DNA of 64,000 nucleotides from Flavobacterium sp. xlx-214. GTDB taxonomy: Bacteria; Bacteroidota; Bacteroidia; Flavobacteriales; Flavobacteriaceae. Positions 55,247-64,000 of the stretch are shown piece by piece. The DNA lies in contig NZ_CP059431.1 in NCBI RefSeq assembly GCF_013874595.1, forward strand, positions 2,666,001 through 2,730,000. The letters are read 5' to 3'. The translations under genes and the position numbers were made by a program. The stretch's first letter is position 1; each line of letters starts with the position of its first letter. The notes below the pieces were generated by a model. That model made no database searches. It saw nothing but the letters and a program-made list of their open reading frames with translations, and was not told where the DNA came from.

Positions 55247-56735
55247 TAGAACCTCCTTCCTCTAAACTTTGTTCAATTAGATCTTCTTCATCATTGGTGA
55301 TATCATTAGATATTGGTTTGTTAGGGTCAGTAATTTTAAATCTAAGAACACTACCTGCATTTTTTTCTTCATATTTGTAACCTTTATATTGACAATATTT
55401 TTTAAGGTCTTTTGTAAATGCAATCGAAGATATAGGTAAATCTAACTGATCATTATAAACTTCGACAGCTTCTTTCTTTATATTCCAAATTCCGTTGCTA
55501 TTTTCCACAATTGCTTCTATTGCATCATACATTTTACTACCTATTAATCCTCTTAATCTAGAATTGAGAATATCTTGATTTATACACTCTATTAAACCAT
55601 GTTGATGATAGTAAGCATTACATTCTATCATAAAAAGAAAGAATTTATTGAAAGCTTCATCATTCCAATCATCAGAAAAGAAAATTTCATTAAAATGATC
55701 TTTGGGAGAATAACTTGCACTAAATACGTTGTCTAAAACTAATTCAATCTTTCTACGTTCAGATGAATCGCCTTTTATCATTTTAACCTCTCTATTAGAT
55801 GAAACCACAAATTTTGGTGCGTATTTATAATCTAAAATAAAAGACTGTTTACCTTTTTTCTCAACTTCAAAATCTCCCGTTGAGACTGAAAAAATATCCT
55901 CTAGTTTGAACTTATCGTTGACGTCATCAAAAAGCACGGTGTTAGTAGCTAGATTTACATTTTGATATAAAAAAACATTAGGTCTATCGTTATTGTATCT
56001 TTTGCCATCAATAATGGTTACATTACGTAATTGTTTAATTGCTCCATTAATCAATAAAGTTTTACCCGTACCACCATTTGCAGTTGTTTTTGTACCTGTT
56101 TCAGCATCATAAAGTAGTACAATTTTATTTTCTTGTGCTTCTTTATTAGTATGTAAAAGATAACCTAAAATTGATTTTAAAGAATTAAATCTATCTTCAT
56201 TATTCCCTGTAACCATTTTACAGAATTCTTTGAAGTTACAACCATCACTTGTTTGAGGTTTTACAAATGTTTTTTTAATTCTGGTGTCTGATAAAATTGA
56301 ACCTTCAATATCTTTATATTTAATTATCTCATATCCATTACGTGTAATTTTTATCAACTTGTTCATAAATGGAATGTAGGTCGTATCACGAGTATCTCTT
56401 AATATATCAAGTTCAATTGTTTTAAGGAATTGTAACTTGTTTGATGATAAATAGCCCATACTACCTCTCAAAAACTTCTCAATCAGCTTTCTATCTAATT
56501 CATGGGCTTTCATTAACGAAACTAACTTGTATGCAAGATTCTTCTCATTAAACACTTCAATAACATTATTACGTTTATAAATTAGATGATTGTTGTAAGG
56601 ACTTTGCTCATCTCTACAAATACCATAACCCATTTCTTCCAATAAATGAATTAATCCCATTTGTTGTACTTCTACTTTATCACCTTCTATTTTAAATATT
56701 GCTTCAAAAAGCAATTTTTGTTGACTGTTTGTCAT
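55239..56735 (-). CDS. primase-helicase (DUF5906/D5-like) of a mobile element
   Basis: 498 residues. A helicase P-loop is in ANGGTGKTLLINGAIKQ (about residue 226), with Walker B-like TVLFDDVNDKF and a sensor-like VVSSNREVKM further on; this order is typical of superfamily 3-type helicases of phages and integrative elements. The N-terminal 180 residues would form a primase-like part but show no classical motif. It probably starts replication of the element. The GIY-YIG gene follows with an 8-base overlap. Confidence 0.8.
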   Translation of the reverse strand: MTNSQQKLLFEAIFKIEGDKVEVQQMGLIHLLEEMGYGICRDEQSPYNNHLIYKRNNVIEVFNEKNLAYKLVSLMKAHELDRKLIEKFLRGSMGYLSSNKLQFLKTIELDILRDTRDTTYIPFMNKLIKITRNGYEIIKYKDIEGSILSDTRIKKTFVKPQTSDGCNFKEFCKMVTGNNEDRFNSLKSILGYLLHTNKEAQENKIVLLYDAETGTKTTANGGTGKTLLINGAIKQLRNVTIIDGKRYNNDRPNVFLYQNVNLATNTVLFDDVNDKFKLEDIFSVSTGDFEVEKKGKQSFILDYKYAPKFVVSSNREVKMIKGDSSERRKIELVLDNVFSASYSPKDHFNEIFFSDDWNDEAFNKFFLFMIECNAYYHQHGLIECINQDILNSRLRGLIGSKMYDAIEAIVENSNGIWNIKKEAVEVYNDQLDLPISSIAFTKDLKKYCQYKGYKYEEKNAGSVLRFKITDPNKPISNDITNDEEDLIEQSLEEGGSNE

Positions 56736-56835
56736 GATTTCAAAAATTATATCATTAATAAATTTTTGTGATTGTGATAAGGCCTTATTTAATCACATGA
56801 CAAAGGTGAACATTGTAGATTGCTCTGGTGACGGC

Positions 56836-56869
56836 AAAAAAAATTTCCTCTGTTTTATAGAGGAAATTC
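56836..56869 (-). terminator. intrinsic terminator of the RteC-like gene
   Basis: AATTTCCTCT and AGAGGAAATT form a stem with an 8-base loop and a T run on the minus strand, directly after the 56875 stop. Confidence 0.8.
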
Positions 56870-56874
56870 AATGG

Positions 56875-57636
56875 TTAATATTTTGAAATTTTTTTAAATA
56901 AATCACTTAATCTCTTTTCAGATCTGTCATTTAGCTTATTTGTATTTTTTAGGTCATTTAATCTTTTATTTAAACTATCTAACGACAAAACTTCTCCATC
57001 ATCATTTTCAACACAAAAGTTACGTTCTAGAAAACGACCTAATTCTCCATCAGATATAAAATCTATTACTTTGTGAGTCCTTAAAAAATGGAAAAATGTT
57101 ACTAAATCTGTTTCGTTCCAACTGTGAAGTGCAAGCTTATCATTTTTTAAATATTTATCATTATATAGCGTTGGTGAGCTAACTGCAATTTCAATTTGTA
57201 ATAGCTGCGATTTCAATTCAGTAAACAAACTAAATTCAATGAAATCGAATTGATTAATATTGTCAAATATATTGGCTATAAATTTCTTTTGTTCATTTAA
57301 AAATTTATGCCTTTCCTTTTGACTTTCTAATAAATCTTCTCTTATGTAATTATAAAAATCTTCTAAAAAATTTGAACTTAATTTTTTTATAATTGAGGGT
57401 AGAAAATCTTTGTAGAAAAATCTTTTTTGTAAATCATATGAAAAACCGTTGGGGTCTTCTTTATGAGGTAATGGTACTTGATCTTCTATTGAAAATTCTT
57501 CTTTTATAAGAATTTTTTCAAATTTAGGAAAGTATTCAGGATTCATTTGATAACGAAAATCTTCTTTTAGAAAGTCTATTTGCAGTTCAATAAATGATTG
57601 TTCGTTTGTAAAGTAATCAATAAAAAAGGGTTTCAT
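56875..57636 (-). CDS. RteC-like mobile-element protein
   Basis: 253 residues, mostly helical. The C-terminal 90 residues (LALHSWNETDLVTFFHFLRT, DGELGRFLERNFCVENDD) resemble the W-x-x-x-x-x-D-[LF] segment of RteC-type regulators of Bacteroides conjugative transposons; the N-terminal region is unlike it. Placed 139 bases downstream (on the minus strand) of nothing else but a gap of 416 bases, and upstream of the primase gene. Could regulate element genes; the family assignment is tentative. Confidence 0.45.
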   Translation of the reverse strand: MKPFFIDYFTNEQSFIELQIDFLKEDFRYQMNPEYFPKFEKILIKEEFSIEDQVPLPHKEDPNGFSYDLQKRFFYKDFLPSIIKKLSSNFLEDFYNYIREDLLESQKERHKFLNEQKKFIANIFDNINQFDFIEFSLFTELKSQLLQIEIAVSSPTLYNDKYLKNDKLALHSWNETDLVTFFHFLRTHKVIDFISDGELGRFLERNFCVENDDGEVLSLDSLNKRLNDLKNTNKLNDRSEKRLSDLFKKISKY

Positions 57637-58052
57637 AAAAATTAGTTATAAGCAAATATAACTATTTTATGGTAGCGGTAAAGTTTCCCTTCTTCCTTTA
57701 ATAAAACCATCATCCCTTCAAACTTCAAACGTAACTGCCAATACTTTAGTATTATCGAAGTGATAAATCTTTCGCAAAGATAATAAAAATAAATGACAAT
57801 TCCTAATTTTTTGTTAATTATTTTATTTAATTTATTAATTTTTTAAATTATATGCAAATGTAACACTTTTTAAAGTTAAATATACCCCCTTTTCAATTTT
57901 TGTAAAAAAAGTTGACTAGATTCGCACAAAAATAAGACTGAAGCCTATAGAACTTCAGTCTTGTAATTGTTAAACGTTTTCAGTGGTTATTTGTTTGACC
58001 TGTAACCGTCTCAAAAGTTTTGCATCAAAATACAGCATAACAGGTTGTTTAC
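57637..58052 (-). promoter_or_regulatory. 416-base intergenic stretch
   Basis: Contains the terminator at 57934-57962 for the 82-residue gene and, closer to the RteC-like gene, an AT-rich part that probably holds its promoter. No gene is recognisable. Confidence 0.5.
57934..57962 (-). terminator. intrinsic terminator
   Basis: AAGACTGAAG and CTTCAGTCTT form a 10-base stem with a 9-base loop, followed by ATTTTTG on the minus strand. It closes the transcript of the upstream gene at 58053. Confidence 0.75.
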
Positions 58053-58301
58053 TTATAATATTTCAAAGGATTTGTACAGATAGTAACTGTTGTTTATTTG
58101 GTAAACAGTTTCTAATCTAATAGAGATTTTAACGCTTAAAACCTCGTATTTACAGCCTTCTTCAACACTTCCAACAGTTTCGGTTGCTTGTACAATAAAA
58201 GGGCATTTAAACTTATTTAAACACCCTTTATAATCAATCACATATAACTCATCCGACCTTGTAAGTTCTATTTGTTTTAATAATTTATCATAATTACTCA
58301 T
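58053..58301 (-). CDS. small hypothetical protein of the mobile element
   Basis: 82 residues; a beta-rich segment with LYVIDYKGCLNKFKCPFIVQ and two later Cys. No family recognised. Encoded 29 bases downstream of DUF3871 on the same strand and therefore probably cotranscribed with it. Its stop is 91 bases before a terminator. Confidence 0.5.
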   Translation of the reverse strand: MSNYDKLLKQIELTRSDELYVIDYKGCLNKFKCPFIVQATETVGSVEEGCKYEVLSVKISIRLETVYQINNSYYLYKSFEIL

Positions 58302-58330
58302 TGGACCGTTTTCAAGTAAAAGCTATTTAT

Positions 58331-59314
58331 TTATGAGAGATACCAACACTTCGCATTATTTTGTTTGAAATTGGTTAGGTATTGTACAAACTCGTATGCA
58401 TTGGCGTTCCGTTCAAAGTTTACATCTATGTAAGTGCTTTTGTTCGCTTCGGTAAACAAGTTGTATAAATTCCAGAAGTTAATTGTACCATCATCAGCTT
58501 TCATAAAATCTATATCTGTGTGATAATCTTTAATAATAGAATTAATCTGTGTATCTGTAATTGAAATAGGAAATAGTTGTTTTCTAGCTTCTTTTGATTG
58601 GTAATTGTACATTTTCATTTTACCTACTAAATGAGCAAATTCTTGTTCGTTAATACTGTAATTCAACATATTTCGCATGGTATTTACATGAGATTGTCTA
58701 TCATAAGAATGAAATAGTTCATATACTTTTTGTTTCAATTCCATAGTTGAACCTACACGTAAATCGGCTTTTAAACCATCAGTAGCAATACATAAGTTAG
58801 TACATACTGTATTTTGGTAACCTACAAAGACTTTAAACTTCTCAATGGATTTCTTACTGAAAAGATTTTCTTGATTATAGGCACGAACACCACCTACACA
58901 CAGGTTAATACGATTACCATTGATAATTTCATAAATCTCGGGAATTTCAATAACAAACGCCATGCGCTCATAATAGATGGTTTTCTCGTGCTCTAACAGC
59001 TCCTTTGCAGGTTTACCAATTGCAGTCGGTATTCTACCTTTAATGATGTGAGAAACACGTATATCAAGCTTTAACTGTGCATTATGCCCCAATATTTCTT
59101 GCAAAGCTTCTTCTACGGTTGTAATGAATTCGTAATGACTAATTGTAGTTTCATTATCTTTTGCAAATACAGGAATGATACAATCCTCTTTTAAATGCGA
59201 AAGGCTAACCTGTAACGTGTTAGCCTCTATAAATCTTGTTTTTGACGAGTTTTCGATTTTTGAATCTTCAATAATTTCAATAGTCGGGTTCTGTGGTAAT
59301 GTTAGTAATTCCAT
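58331..59314 (-). CDS. DUF3871-family protein
   Basis: 327 residues matching DUF3871: FIEANTLQVSLSHLKEDCII, KDNETTISHYEFI and VCTNLCIATDGL. The family occurs in Bacteroidota phages, plasmids and integrative elements. Function unknown; the position next to the RecA/AAA-type ATPase suggests a DNA-maintenance role. It follows that ATPase gene by 12 bases, so they share a transcript. Confidence 0.85.
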   Translation of the reverse strand: MELLTLPQNPTIEIIEDSKIENSSKTRFIEANTLQVSLSHLKEDCIIPVFAKDNETTISHYEFITTVEEALQEILGHNAQLKLDIRVSHIIKGRIPTAIGKPAKELLEHEKTIYYERMAFVIEIPEIYEIINGNRINLCVGGVRAYNQENLFSKKSIEKFKVFVGYQNTVCTNLCIATDGLKADLRVGSTMELKQKVYELFHSYDRQSHVNTMRNMLNYSINEQEFAHLVGKMKMYNYQSKEARKQLFPISITDTQINSIIKDYHTDIDFMKADDGTINFWNLYNLFTEANKSTYIDVNFERNANAYEFVQYLTNFKQNNAKCWYLS

Positions 59315-59326
59315 AATAATTTTGTT

Positions 59327-60184
59327 TTAGATGTTAATAATGTTGTCTGAAATGATTTGATTTGGTGTAAATTCTAATTCTGATTTACGCTTTAGAATGT
59401 CCTCGTAAATGTCTTTACGTTGGTCGATGTACTTGTTGTACAGTTGTTTTAGGTCTTCTTCGTTGGTAGCTTGATAAATCTCTAGTTTGATTTGATCTAA
59501 TGATTTACCCTGTTTGCACCAATCGGATAGCTTTTTACCTGTACTTGAATTAATAACAAACTCTGGTTTTCCTGCAAATAAGCCTGTACGGTCTTTTGAA
59601 GCATTTACAAGGTTTCTGTCGTTCAGAAATTCAAAGTTTACGGTTAATTCATACTCATAACCCTCACGAGTAATTTCTTTCATACCAACTTTAGATACTT
59701 TGGTTTTACCATTAGAATCTTGATCGATGCTATAATCAACCTTTCTTCGTGAAGTAGTAATCACATGGCATTTAGATTGTATAATAGCATCTAAGAAAGC
59801 ATTGTGTCTTGGGGTAACTTTTGCCCAATCATTAAATCTACCACCCAACATTTCATGGATTTCCAAACAACCGCCCTTACCTTGCCACTCGTGGCTGATA
59901 CTATCAACAATAATAACCTCCATATCTGCGTTTTCACAGACTTTAATAGCTTCGATGTAACGTTCAGGTGCAAATGGTTCTTGTAGTGCTAATACGTTAA
60001 AATCTCCTAAGTGAGAGTATAAACTCGCACTGTTGTTTTCGGTGTCAATGATGGCTATTTTACTCCAATCTTCTATGATACCATAGGCTAATAGTAAAGC
60101 TGAATACGTTTTACCATATCCACTCGGACCCGATAGTCCAATTCTTAATTTTACTTGATGTCTTTGTGCTTTTTGTAACTGCAT
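59327..60184 (-). CDS. AAA_24-type ATPase of the mobile element (RecA-like fold)
   Basis: 285 residues. Walker A is GLSGPSGYGKTYSALLL near the N-terminus, Walker B is EVIIVDSISHEWQG at about 95-108, and ISTTSRRKVDYS-like sensor follows. It is of the phage/ICE AAA_24 group that loads or remodels DNA-bound proteins, for example in recombination. First gene of a minus-strand run with DUF3871 and the 82-residue gene. Its upstream side is a 0.9-kb non-coding stretch. Confidence 0.82.
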   Translation of the reverse strand: MQLQKAQRHQVKLRIGLSGPSGYGKTYSALLLAYGIIEDWSKIAIIDTENNSASLYSHLGDFNVLALQEPFAPERYIEAIKVCENADMEVIIVDSISHEWQGKGGCLEIHEMLGGRFNDWAKVTPRHNAFLDAIIQSKCHVITTSRRKVDYSIDQDSNGKTKVSKVGMKEITREGYEYELTVNFEFLNDRNLVNASKDRTGLFAGKPEFVINSSTGKKLSDWCKQGKSLDQIKLEIYQATNEEDLKQLYNKYIDQRKDIYEDILKRKSELEFTPNQIISDNIINI

Positions 60185-60881
60185 AATTTCTTGATTTTAG
60201 ATTGTTTAATGTTAATTAAAGAATATATAAATCCGATTCTTGGCGTAAGCTAAGAATCGGAAAGAATTTTTTAGGGTTTTACAGGTTGTTATACCTACAA
60301 TTCTTAAAAGGTTATTATTGTACTTGAAGTTTATTTAATAGTGGTAATTGTTAATTTAGAAAGGATTTTAGTAGGTTTTACACTGTACAGAAATCTAAAT
60401 TACCCACCAATACTGAAAATAGTATAACGTTGATTGAATTTTTTATATAGTTACTTATTATAACCTACTGTAGCTACAACAATTTGAAACACTAACAGCA
60501 ATTTTGTACTATAGCAGTTGCTCCATCTGTAACAGCTACTATATATACAACAGCTACCGCAATGAAGCACCTGAAATAATTATCCTTAAACCTGCTAATT
60601 ACCTAGCTAAACCAATGTTAACATGGTAGAGTTGCTTCCGCATGTTGAGATTGTTTCAATTGGGTTAAGATGAATTGAACTTTTAATTTAATGTAAAGTA
60701 GTTGAAGTATTTCTGTACTAAAAAGGCTGGTATTAAACTGTCTACAAGAAAACGTGACGACCGAAGGGCGGGGTATAGCACCAATTAATAATTGATGGGG
60801 GCTACCTTTACTATAAACATGCTCTCACCATTACATAAAAAGTCAAGTTTTATTGCAAATTTTTAAGAGAGTCTCATAAAA

Positions 60882-60929
60882 AAAACGTACAAACACCCAC
60901 ATTTATAGTATGTTAGGGTTGTACGTTTT
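60882..60929 (-). terminator. large hairpin, possible terminator
   Basis: AAAACGTACAA and TTGTACGTTTT, extended by ACACCC/GGG, form a long stem and have T runs on both outer sides. No gene ends here, so it may end a small RNA transcript. Confidence 0.45.
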
Positions 60930-61070
60930 ATGTTGGTTTTAAAAAGTTTGTTGTTGGTGTTGTTTGTAAAAGTTACTTTGGTGTACTTTATCTTTGTAAA
61001 ACACACTTACTTACTGCGTCCTTATAAAAGTCGAAACTATTAAATGTATAACAACAGTAAGGTGTTTTAA

Positions 61071-61116
61071 AAAAGATCCCCCTAACTATGGTATTATCCA
61101 AGTAGGGGGATTTGTT
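61071..61116 (-). terminator. intrinsic terminator of the RHS/partner operon
   Basis: GATCCCCCTA and TAGGGGGATT form a 10-base stem with a 18-base loop and Ts after it on the minus strand, right after the stop at 61118. Confidence 0.75.
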
Positions 61117-61117
61117 T

Positions 61118-61726
61118 TTAGTTGTTAGTTACAAGTTGCTTTTCTAATGAGTAACTTTGGATAATACCATTTTGCGATCGAGGGATTAAACTATTACCTT
61201 TTATCAACCACACTTCGTTTATAAATACTCTCCTACCTGAAAACTTAATAGTAAAAACATTACTACTCTCATCTTTAATTTTATAAGTTGGAGATATAAA
61301 ACTATTCTTATTTGTTATATAAAACGCTTTGATATCACACTTCTTAATTTTTGTAGTATCCCACTTATCTTTTAGGACAATTTCTTTATTATCATCTAAT
61401 ATCAAATGTAAGTCATAAGAGAAAAAAGTTTTATCATACCTGCTAACTTTAAAAAACAATTTGTTCTTTTTACTGTTCCTTTTTTCATCTACATCAAAAA
61501 TATCATTATTTTGAAAACTATTAAGAATTAAACTATCATTAGATATCTTGTAAGTCCCTTTAGTTTCATAACTTGAAAAGTGAAAGTTTGATTTATATGT
61601 AAACTCATTGTTGTTTAATTCAATACTCTCATAAAAATGACTTGCTCTGTAAACATATAAACCGTTATCAATGGTCATTGACCCAAATATAATATAAACT
61701 AATATTAAATATATACTTAATTTCAT
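61118..61726 (-). CDS. secreted small protein paired with the RHS gene (candidate immunity protein)
   Basis: 202 residues with a hydrophobic N-terminus (LSIYLILVYIIFGSM) that acts as a signal or anchor. The rest is beta-rich and lysine-rich with no recognised domain. It overlaps the RHS gene by one base, as immunity genes often do with their RHS or polymorphic toxin genes. An immunity role is inferred from position only; an accessory secreted protein is the alternative. Confidence 0.5.
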   Translation of the reverse strand: MKLSIYLILVYIIFGSMTIDNGLYVYRASHFYESIELNNNEFTYKSNFHFSSYETKGTYKISNDSLILNSFQNNDIFDVDEKRNSKKNKLFFKVSRYDKTFFSYDLHLILDDNKEIVLKDKWDTTKIKKCDIKAFYITNKNSFISPTYKIKDESSNVFTIKFSGRRVFINEVWLIKGNSLIPRSQNGIIQSYSLEKQLVTNN

Positions 61727-64000
61727 TATCTCCTTTTTTTAACACCCTTATTGTAATCTTTTTCCCACCCAATATATACTTCAGGAACTGTAGTTCCATT
61801 TTTACCAGCTTCAATTGTTGCTTTTCTCATATCTTTTCCATCTTTTGAAGATAAGTTTAAGGATGATTGATGCATTCCTTGATAAATTTGTGGATTTTGC
61901 TTTTTTCCAAAATCAATAATATCAGAGTCCATGTAATATGGTGGTGCAGCTGGATTAAATTGTTTTATACCTCCTTCTAATATATATTGTCGATTATATC
62001 CTGCAGTTTCATCTCCTATATCGTATAGAGTTGACTGATCATCTCTTCTTAACGAAATTTCACCTGTTTCAAACTGAAATCCATGCATTAGCTCATGACC
62101 TATAACTGAATATGAAGCAGTTGTTCCCATACCAATATCTACTGCATTTGTACCAAAATTATAATTTACATACCCAGAATTTCCTTTATTGGTTTTATCA
62201 TAAAATACATTATAAACTTGTTCAGAATCTTCTAATGCTTTTATTTCATTTTGAACACCCTGCAAAAAAGTTATAAATTTATTTCCAATTTCCGCATCAA
62301 TCTGACGATCCTTCATCATTCCTCGAACAGACGCTATATCACTACTTAGTTTTTCCTTTTGTTTTTTTACAATCTCATCTGGGTCTAATACTTGCATTCC
62401 ATCGGGATCAATAAAATAAATAGGATTATTTAAAGCGTATCCATATGGAGTTATATTCCAATACTGCTCCGCCAGCGGATCCACATTCAACCAACGTCCT
62501 AAAGCTGGATCGTAATTACGTGCGCCAAAATCATATAAATCTAATCCTAATTCATCATTTAATTCTTTACCTGCGTACTTATATTTATATCCTTTTCCTG
62601 GTAATTCATTGTATCCTTTGTGCTTTAACCCAAATGGATAATAATTATTCTCTTCTACAATTTCTGTTGCAGGATTTATTGTTCCATCACCATCTAAATC
62701 GGCATAAACTAAGCGGTTATTTCCTAAATGATCTTTGTAAATGTAGTGGTAAACATATTTCATCATACTAAAACCGTTACCTACATCTATATACTTATGC
62801 TCCACATAGCCTTCTGCATGTGGAAAAGTCTTGAACTCTCCGTTTTCATATTGGAATCCACTTAAGTAGTCAGTGGTAACTGCCAGACCACCACTTGGCT
62901 CTACTTTTTTACTTAAACGAGTTCCAGCTGCATCATAGATATAACTTATTTGTCCACCATTGCTAAAACTTACTTTGTATGGTAAATTTAAGTGATTATA
63001 AGTTACCGATGAAATTCCTTTATTTAAATCTTGAGTAATGTTTCCAAAACTATCATAAAAATAATCATTTCCTGTCGTATTTCCATCTTTAAAACCTTCT
63101 GGATTATTAGTAGCATCTATAACCGATTGTAATTGGTTACCATTATAACTATACGTTAGTTCATCGGTTTGAATAGGTTGTCCTAATTCTTCTTGCCCAA
63201 AACGCTTTAAAGTTGTAATATTTCCATTTCTATCGTATGCAACATCTTCAGCATATTGACCGTCGCGATTATAACTTGTAAAATTCCCCCACATACCACC
63301 AACATTCGTAGCTTTTAAATGAGATGCATAATTTAAACGATTTAAATTATCGTAGTTATAACCATAACCTCTTATAATATTATCGTTAGAAGTTTTCCAA
63401 CTAACACTTGAAATATTCCCATTAAATTGAGGTTTTGATGTATCACCATAGTAAGTAGTAGAATAATTAATATGGTATTTAAAAACACTATTGTCTGAAA
63501 AATCAAATATAAAAGGATCGACTTCATTGATAGAAGTCAACCATCCACGAATATTATAATTATAGTTAACCTTTTGAAGATTTCCAGCTATACCTCCCAC
63601 ATCTTTTGTTTTTAAAACTCCTAAAGCGTCATAGGTATTTGTTACAATTTTCTCTACTGTACCTGCACCTATTTGCTGTGTTTGTGTTAATAAGCGGTCA
63701 CGTCTATCATAGGTAAAATTATCAGTTATAGTTAAAATACTTGAACTACTATTTTGCTTTTGTGTAGTTGTGGTTTTAGTAGGTACACCAGTAAAGGCTA
63801 ATTTACTATCTACCTGCGTATATCCACCTAAATGGTTACTGCTATAGCTTCTAATAACACGGTATTTATCATCATATAAATTATAAGAAATAGTTCCAAC
63901 AGTACTTGTTGGTATAGTTAAAACACGTGTCCATGAACCTGTTAATTGCCCTTTTAATGCTGTATTGACAGTTTGTGTTTCAATGGTAGGAAACGATGTT
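61726..64000 (-). CDS. RHS-repeat protein with C-terminal HExxH metallopeptidase-like domain, 5' part beyond the window
   Basis: The frame stays open to the right edge (no stop up to 64000), so an internal GTG at 63600 is not the start; the sequence before it (TYDRRDRLLTQTQQIGAG) is also RHS-like. YD repeats are followed by the RHS core: YYPFGLKHKGYNELPGKGYK, DLYDFGARNYDPALGRWLNV and DPLAEQYWNITPYGYALN. The last 230 residues after the core hold VIGHELMHGFQFETG, a HExxH zinc motif, with a downstream Glu in IGDETAGYNR. This makes it a polymorphic-toxin-like protein with a putative zinc peptidase tip. Confidence 0.85.
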   Translation of the reverse strand, partial: TSFPTIETQTVNTALKGQLTGSWTRVLTIPTSTVGTISYNLYDDKYRVIRSYSSNHLGGYTQVDSKLAFTGVPTKTTTTQKQNSSSSILTITDNFTYDRRDRLLTQTQQIGAGTVEKIVTNTYDALGVLKTKDVGGIAGNLQKVNYNYNIRGWLTSINEVDPFIFDFSDNSVFKYHINYSTTYYGDTSKPQFNGNISSVSWKTSNDNIIRGYGYNYDNLNRLNYASHLKATNVGGMWGNFTSYNRDGQYAEDVAYDRNGNITTLKRFGQEELGQPIQTDELTYSYNGNQLQSVIDATNNPEGFKDGNTTGNDYFYDSFGNITQDLNKGISSVTYNHLNLPYKVSFSNGGQISYIYDAAGTRLSKKVEPSGGLAVTTDYLSGFQYENGEFKTFPHAEGYVEHKYIDVGNGFSMMKYVYHYIYKDHLGNNRLVYADLDGDGTINPATEIVEENNYYPFGLKHKGYNELPGKGYKYKYAGKELNDELGLDLYDFGARNYDPALGRWLNVDPLAEQYWNITPYGYALNNPIYFIDPDGMQVLDPDEIVKKQKEKLSSDIASVRGMMKDRQIDAEIGNKFITFLQGVQNEIKALEDSEQVYNVFYDKTNKGNSGYVNYNFGTNAVDIGMGTTASYSVIGHELMHGFQFETGEISLRRDDQSTLYDIGDETAGYNRQYILEGGIKQFNPAAPPYYMDSDIIDFGKKQNPQIYQGMHQSSLNLSSKDGKDMRKATIEAGKNGTTVPEVYIGWEKDYNKGVKKRR

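Larger units (their letters stand above)
60185..61117. other. 933-base non-coding stretch with hairpins and a G-rich patch
   Basis: No credible ORF on either strand. It contains the inverted repeat CCGATTCTT (60233-60241) with AAGAATCGG (60252-60260), a G-rich patch GACGACCGAAGGGCGGGG (60757-60774) in otherwise AT-rich sequence, a second G-rich patch GATGGGGGCTACC at 60793-60805, and hairpins at 60882 and 61071. It may hold an origin of transfer or replication of the element, or a small RNA, but no known element was recognised. Confidence 0.45.

Noticed and set aside
63598..63600. GTG as start codon of the RHS gene
   Set aside because: The frame stays open to the right edge of the window and the sequence before it is also RHS-like.

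Overview
This window looks like a chromosome segment of an AT-rich member of the Flavobacteriaceae (Bacteroidota). The signs are type IX secretion-linked surface genes (a gliding motility-associated C-terminal domain protein, a PorP/SprF protein and an OmpA protein in a row), LytTR two-component pairs, pRiA4-type and DUF6452/DUF6048-like small genes, a DUF3871 protein, and several promoters whose -7 box has the Bacteroidota form TAnnTTTG. I cannot fix the genus from sequence alone; Flavobacterium/Myroides-like is my best guess.

Region 1 to 35 kb is ordinary core chromosome. It holds the 5' part of pyrE, a NUDIX hydrolase, a LytS/LytR-type pair, trmH, a cysteine-free sirtuin, a glycerophosphodiesterase, a cation/H+ exchanger, ornithine aminotransferase, rlmD, two small envelope proteins, a J-domain/DUF805 fusion, a THUMP-type rRNA methyltransferase, a ZIP transporter, a thioredoxin-like protein, a second LytS/2TM/LytR group, a nucleoid-associated protein, a nitroreductase, purC, a fused E1 2-oxo acid dehydrogenase, a TetR regulator, a 2-oxoglutarate/Fe(II)-type oxygenase, gyrA, a TPR protein, a nucleotide-sugar dehydrogenase, and a cysteine synthesis operon rrf2-cysE-cysM. 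The cysteine operon is preceded by a leader with a tiny Cys-containing ORF and a strong intrinsic terminator, which looks like attenuation control.

Region 35.4 to 48.1 kb is a single run of minus-strand surface genes: two large repetitive secreted proteins, a 1190-residue secreted protein, a T9SS type B-like cargo, PorP/SprF and OmpA. The last three genes are visibly less AT-rich than the rest. From 48.5 to 49.3 kb lies a decayed IS3-family transposase.

Region 49.45 kb onward appears to be an integrated mobile element. It begins with the 3' end of a tRNA gene (T arm and acceptor strand, followed by the tRNA's own terminator), which is what the distal attachment site of a tRNA-integrating element looks like. 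The intact tRNA and integrase would lie to the right, outside the window. The element carries an AAA ATPase, DUF3871, an RteC-like protein, a primase-helicase, a GIY-YIG nuclease, a possible HEPN-type protein and, most interestingly, a graspetide (omega-ester RiPP) cassette: a 112-residue precursor with three ungapped copies of a 17-residue core M-[SG]-T-x-T-x-T-x4-E-x-[ST]-D-x-D, overlapping by one base with an MvdC/MvdD-type ATP-grasp ligase, which overlaps a multi-TM protein. The right edge holds the C-terminal part of an RHS-repeat protein with a HExxH metallopeptidase-like tip and a one-base-overlapping small secreted partner.
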